A stretch of 64,000 nucleotides of DNA from positions 124,001-188,000 of the forward strand of contig JAFLTT010000005.1 in NCBI GenBank assembly GCA_022509165.1, in the 5' to 3' direction. A program made the position numbers and the translations under genes. The notes below the pieces were generated by a model. That model had not been told where the DNA came from and made no database searches. It worked only from the letters and a program-made list of their open reading frames with translations. Of this stretch, positions 62,076 to 64,000 are shown piece after piece (position 1 is the first letter of the stretch; the number at the start of each line of letters is the position of its first letter). Source of the DNA: Muribaculaceae bacterium (GTDB taxonomy: Bacteria > Bacteroidota > Bacteroidia > Bacteroidales > Muribaculaceae).

Positions 62076-64000
62076 GTATACTGTTGCAGTCAAGGTGACT
62101 TGATCACCGGTAAACATTTCAATGCTTTCAGCATCAAGATAAATACTTTGAACAGGCACTGGAGCCGGGATTACAGTTATATCGCAAGTAGCAGTCTTTC
62201 CCTCACAAGTTGCCGTCAACACTACCTTACCTACACTTAAGAGAGATACCAAACCGTCATCATCTACTGTGGCAACGGAATTATCCGAAGAGGTCCAGTT
62301 GACGGTTTTTTCTGTTGCGTTATCAGGAGTAATCGTAGCCTTTAATGACACAGTGGAGTTCACCTCGCCTTCATATTCCGTCTTATCTAATGATATTGAC
62401 TCCACTGCTACATAGGGAACAATCGTTAAAAAAGCCCCCGGAGTGTCAATAACTGATGATTTGTTCACTCCCTCGGGTGTGCTCAACTTCACATTACTCA
62501 TTATAAACTGATACGCTCCTTCTGCTATATCTGAAGAAAATGAGAATGGAAGATCAAACACATCACCGGTGCCTGAGGTCAAATAAACTCCCGATAAGGA
62601 ATAACATATATACCTTACAACATTATTCCCCATCTTACTGAAATTCACATTGAATCCTTGAGTCCTCTCAGTTATAACCGGTTCCTGCGGCTCAAACCCT
62701 GCGGGATAGGTCACATCAAACTGGAATCCGCTTATCACATCGTAATTATCCAGAGAAACGGTCAGAATACCTTTTTCCAATGTATTTAAAACATTTTCAC
62801 CAGTCAGCGAAAGTGAATTGGGAGCATATCTTTCGCCACTTAAGGTAACATTAAACATCCTATTTTCCGGATCGTTGGAATAGAGCTGTAGAGTACCTTT
62901 TAATACACCCTCATTCTTGCCATCCAAATTCAGAATAATATCAGTATTAGAGCCTGAAGAAATTTCTATAGGGAAATCATTCTTCATACTCAGATCAATA
63001 CCTTCTACAATCGCTCTTTCTATTATCAAAGGAGCAGAACCGTAATTATTAACTCTTAAAGGTACTGATATCGCCTCTGTGATTGGAGTCCTACCTAATG
63101 ACAAAGAATTAGATGCATACAAATATGGATATTGCACTGTAATCTGACCGGCGTAAACAGCCGAGGTTACATCTTCTACCCTATCTTTTATCAATGCTGA
63201 TAAAACCGCTTTCGACGGTTTAAGGCTCGTACTGTTTCTGCCTTTCAATTTTACTTTAAAACTCGCAAGTTTACCCTCTTCCTCTTTGAACCCTGCATTG
63301 CTCAAAGAATAAGCTGTGGCTTTCAATTTAGAATCAGTATAGGAGGCCGATACTACATGGTCAGTTTTTCTATCTGATAATACAAAAGAATCGTCTACAT
63401 ATTCCAATTGAGAAGGCAAGTCGAATTCCAAGGTAAAACCGGTTATCTTGTCCATATTATTCATAGCCACCACGATTTCCACTTCGGAATCTGAGGTGCC
63501 TGTGACATTTTGAATATGGATTTCATTTACAGCGAAGGGGTCAGCCAATAATTTCAACACATTATTTGGAGAATAACTGTTGGAAATCAATTTCACCGAT
63601 TCGGTTACAGGCCCTCTTTCTACCGGAGAATATCCGATTTCAAGATTAGAGGTATTCCCGGCATCAACCTTGAAGGGTAAACTGCTTATTACGGTAAATT
63701 CCGGAGCAGAGAATTCCAAATTAGAAATCACCAACTGAGAACCTCCGTTGTTTCTAACAGGAATTGAAATCGTGTATGAATCTCGTAAAGGTACTCGTCC
63801 GAAATCATAAGCCACTCCTCGGGGATATTCTGCCAAAGCACCGCTCACATTAATTGTCCAGTTTTCTGCCTGGCATGAAATCTCTTTTCCGTTGGCATCA
63901 GTTGCTTTTACAGCGACTACCGGAGATACACTCATAGGTAGTTCTCCAAGTTTCAATTTAAATTCTGCAACTTCCCCTGAGCCGGCAGCGATTGTATTCA
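61746..64000 (-). CDS. Large secreted protein, 5' end beyond the window
   Basis: At least 751 residues to the window edge; the frame stays open and no start is seen. From the N-terminal side: a choice-of-anchor-D-like beta domain (VPLRDSYTISIPVRNNGGSQL), a cohesin-like region (EVEIVVAMNNMDKITGFTLEFDL), a second beta pair, a second cohesin-like region (LTVSLDNYDVISGFQFDVTY), two BIG2 domains (SISLDKTEYEGEVNSTVSLKA and EATDKSVEWSSS-type repeats), and a type IX-like sorting domain almost identical to that of the metallopeptidase candidate. A catalytic domain, if any, would lie upstream. Confidence 0.75.
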   Translation of the reverse strand, partial: NTIAAGSGEVAEFKLKLGELPMSVSPVVAVKATDANGKEISCQAENWTINVSGALAEYPRGVAYDFGRVPLRDSYTISIPVRNNGGSQLVISNLEFSAPEFTVISSLPFKVDAGNTSNLEIGYSPVERGPVTESVKLISNSYSPNNVLKLLADPFAVNEIHIQNVTGTSDSEVEIVVAMNNMDKITGFTLEFDLPSQLEYVDDSFVLSDRKTDHVVSASYTDSKLKATAYSLSNAGFKEEEGKLASFKVKLKGRNSTSLKPSKAVLSALIKDRVEDVTSAVYAGQITVQYPYLYASNSLSLGRTPITEAISVPLRVNNYGSAPLIIERAIVEGIDLSMKNDFPIEISSGSNTDIILNLDGKNEGVLKGTLQLYSNDPENRMFNVTLSGERYAPNSLSLTGENVLNTLEKGILTVSLDNYDVISGFQFDVTYPAGFEPQEPVITERTQGFNVNFSKMGNNVVRYICYSLSGVYLTSGTGDVFDLPFSFSSDIAEGAYQFIMSNVKLSTPEGVNKSSVIDTPGAFLTIVPYVAVESISLDKTEYEGEVNSTVSLKATITPDNATEKTVNWTSSDNSVATVDDDGLVSLLSVGKVVLTATCEGKTATCDITVIPAPVPVQSIYLDAESIEMFTGDQVTLTATVYPEDATDKSVEWSSSNESVATVSEEGEVVALSVGKAIITARCGDVSATCEVTVQKSSGLERLFANPDNSLSVYTTDGILIKRDCKVEELKTLHKGIYIIVSGKDRYKISI

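Overview
This window is chromosomal DNA from a member of the Bacteroidota, most likely a gut Bacteroidales (Muribaculaceae/Prevotellaceae-like; the family is inference). The evidence is: promoters of the Bacteroidota type (TTG/TTTG, 19-20 bases, TAnnTTTG) in front of many genes; Bacteroidota-restricted families (DUF4492, DUF4494, DUF4491, DUF3078, BT_3928-type DoxX); a succinylornithine-type carbamoyltransferase; a C10 (streptopain-like) protease; and secreted proteins ending in a type IX secretion-like sorting domain. There are no rRNA genes, CRISPR arrays or complete insertion sequences.

Layout. 1-5.1 kb: the start of a YggS-like gene with DUF4494, then a cytochrome bd operon (DUF4492-cydA-cydB) running into a split chromate transporter pair. 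5.1-10.4 kb: folC convergent with the RNase G gene, a 29-residue mS38-like protein, a YjjG-like HAD phosphatase, an IMPACT protein and a DJ-1 protein. 10.4-20.5 kb: a lipoprotein ApbE, then a long leftward cluster read as ftsB-like, a membrane protein, coaX, a beta-barrel protein, lptC, a CNNM/CorC protein, serB and a patatin-beta-barrel fusion, with an ECF sigma factor further upstream. 20.5-30.5 kb: an esterase and a nearly complete arginine pathway, split into a leftward operon (GNAT, argG, argC, argD, argF') and a rightward operon (argB, argE-like, argH) with yccF between them. 30.5-41.8 kb: two HU genes (one fused to a membrane span and LysM), three envelope proteins around DUF3078, a parE-coaD-S41 protease operon, an SDR enzyme, an unusual recombinase-like/NusG-like fusion, and rpmH. 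41.9-51.0 kb: rsmG, a metallo-beta-lactamase fold protein, DUF3108, thioredoxin, a glutamine synthetase family protein, a DoxX-like protein, DUF1599, three tRNA genes, DUF4491, and agmatine-to-putrescine genes (aguB, aguA).

51-64 kb is accessory in character: a secreted C10 protease, two paralogous NYN-domain nuclease genes, a secreted HEXXH metallopeptidase candidate, an ATPase/PD-(D/E)XK-like protein, a type II toxin-antitoxin pair, and a large secreted protein cut by the window edge. The 3' end of each NYN gene, its intergenic region and the end of the facing secreted-protein gene form a roughly 535-base, nearly identical duplication (about 54.5-55.0 kb and 61.5-62.1 kb). Each NYN gene is preceded by a two-hairpin leader whose second hairpin has a U-tract and ends 6-7 bases before the start codon. 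The arms differ in sequence but the layout is the same. I consider this leader-NYN arrangement the best candidate for an undescribed system here. The recombinase-like/NusG-like fusion (40.3-41.6 kb) and the membrane-spanning HU-LysM protein (30.6-31.6 kb) come next.
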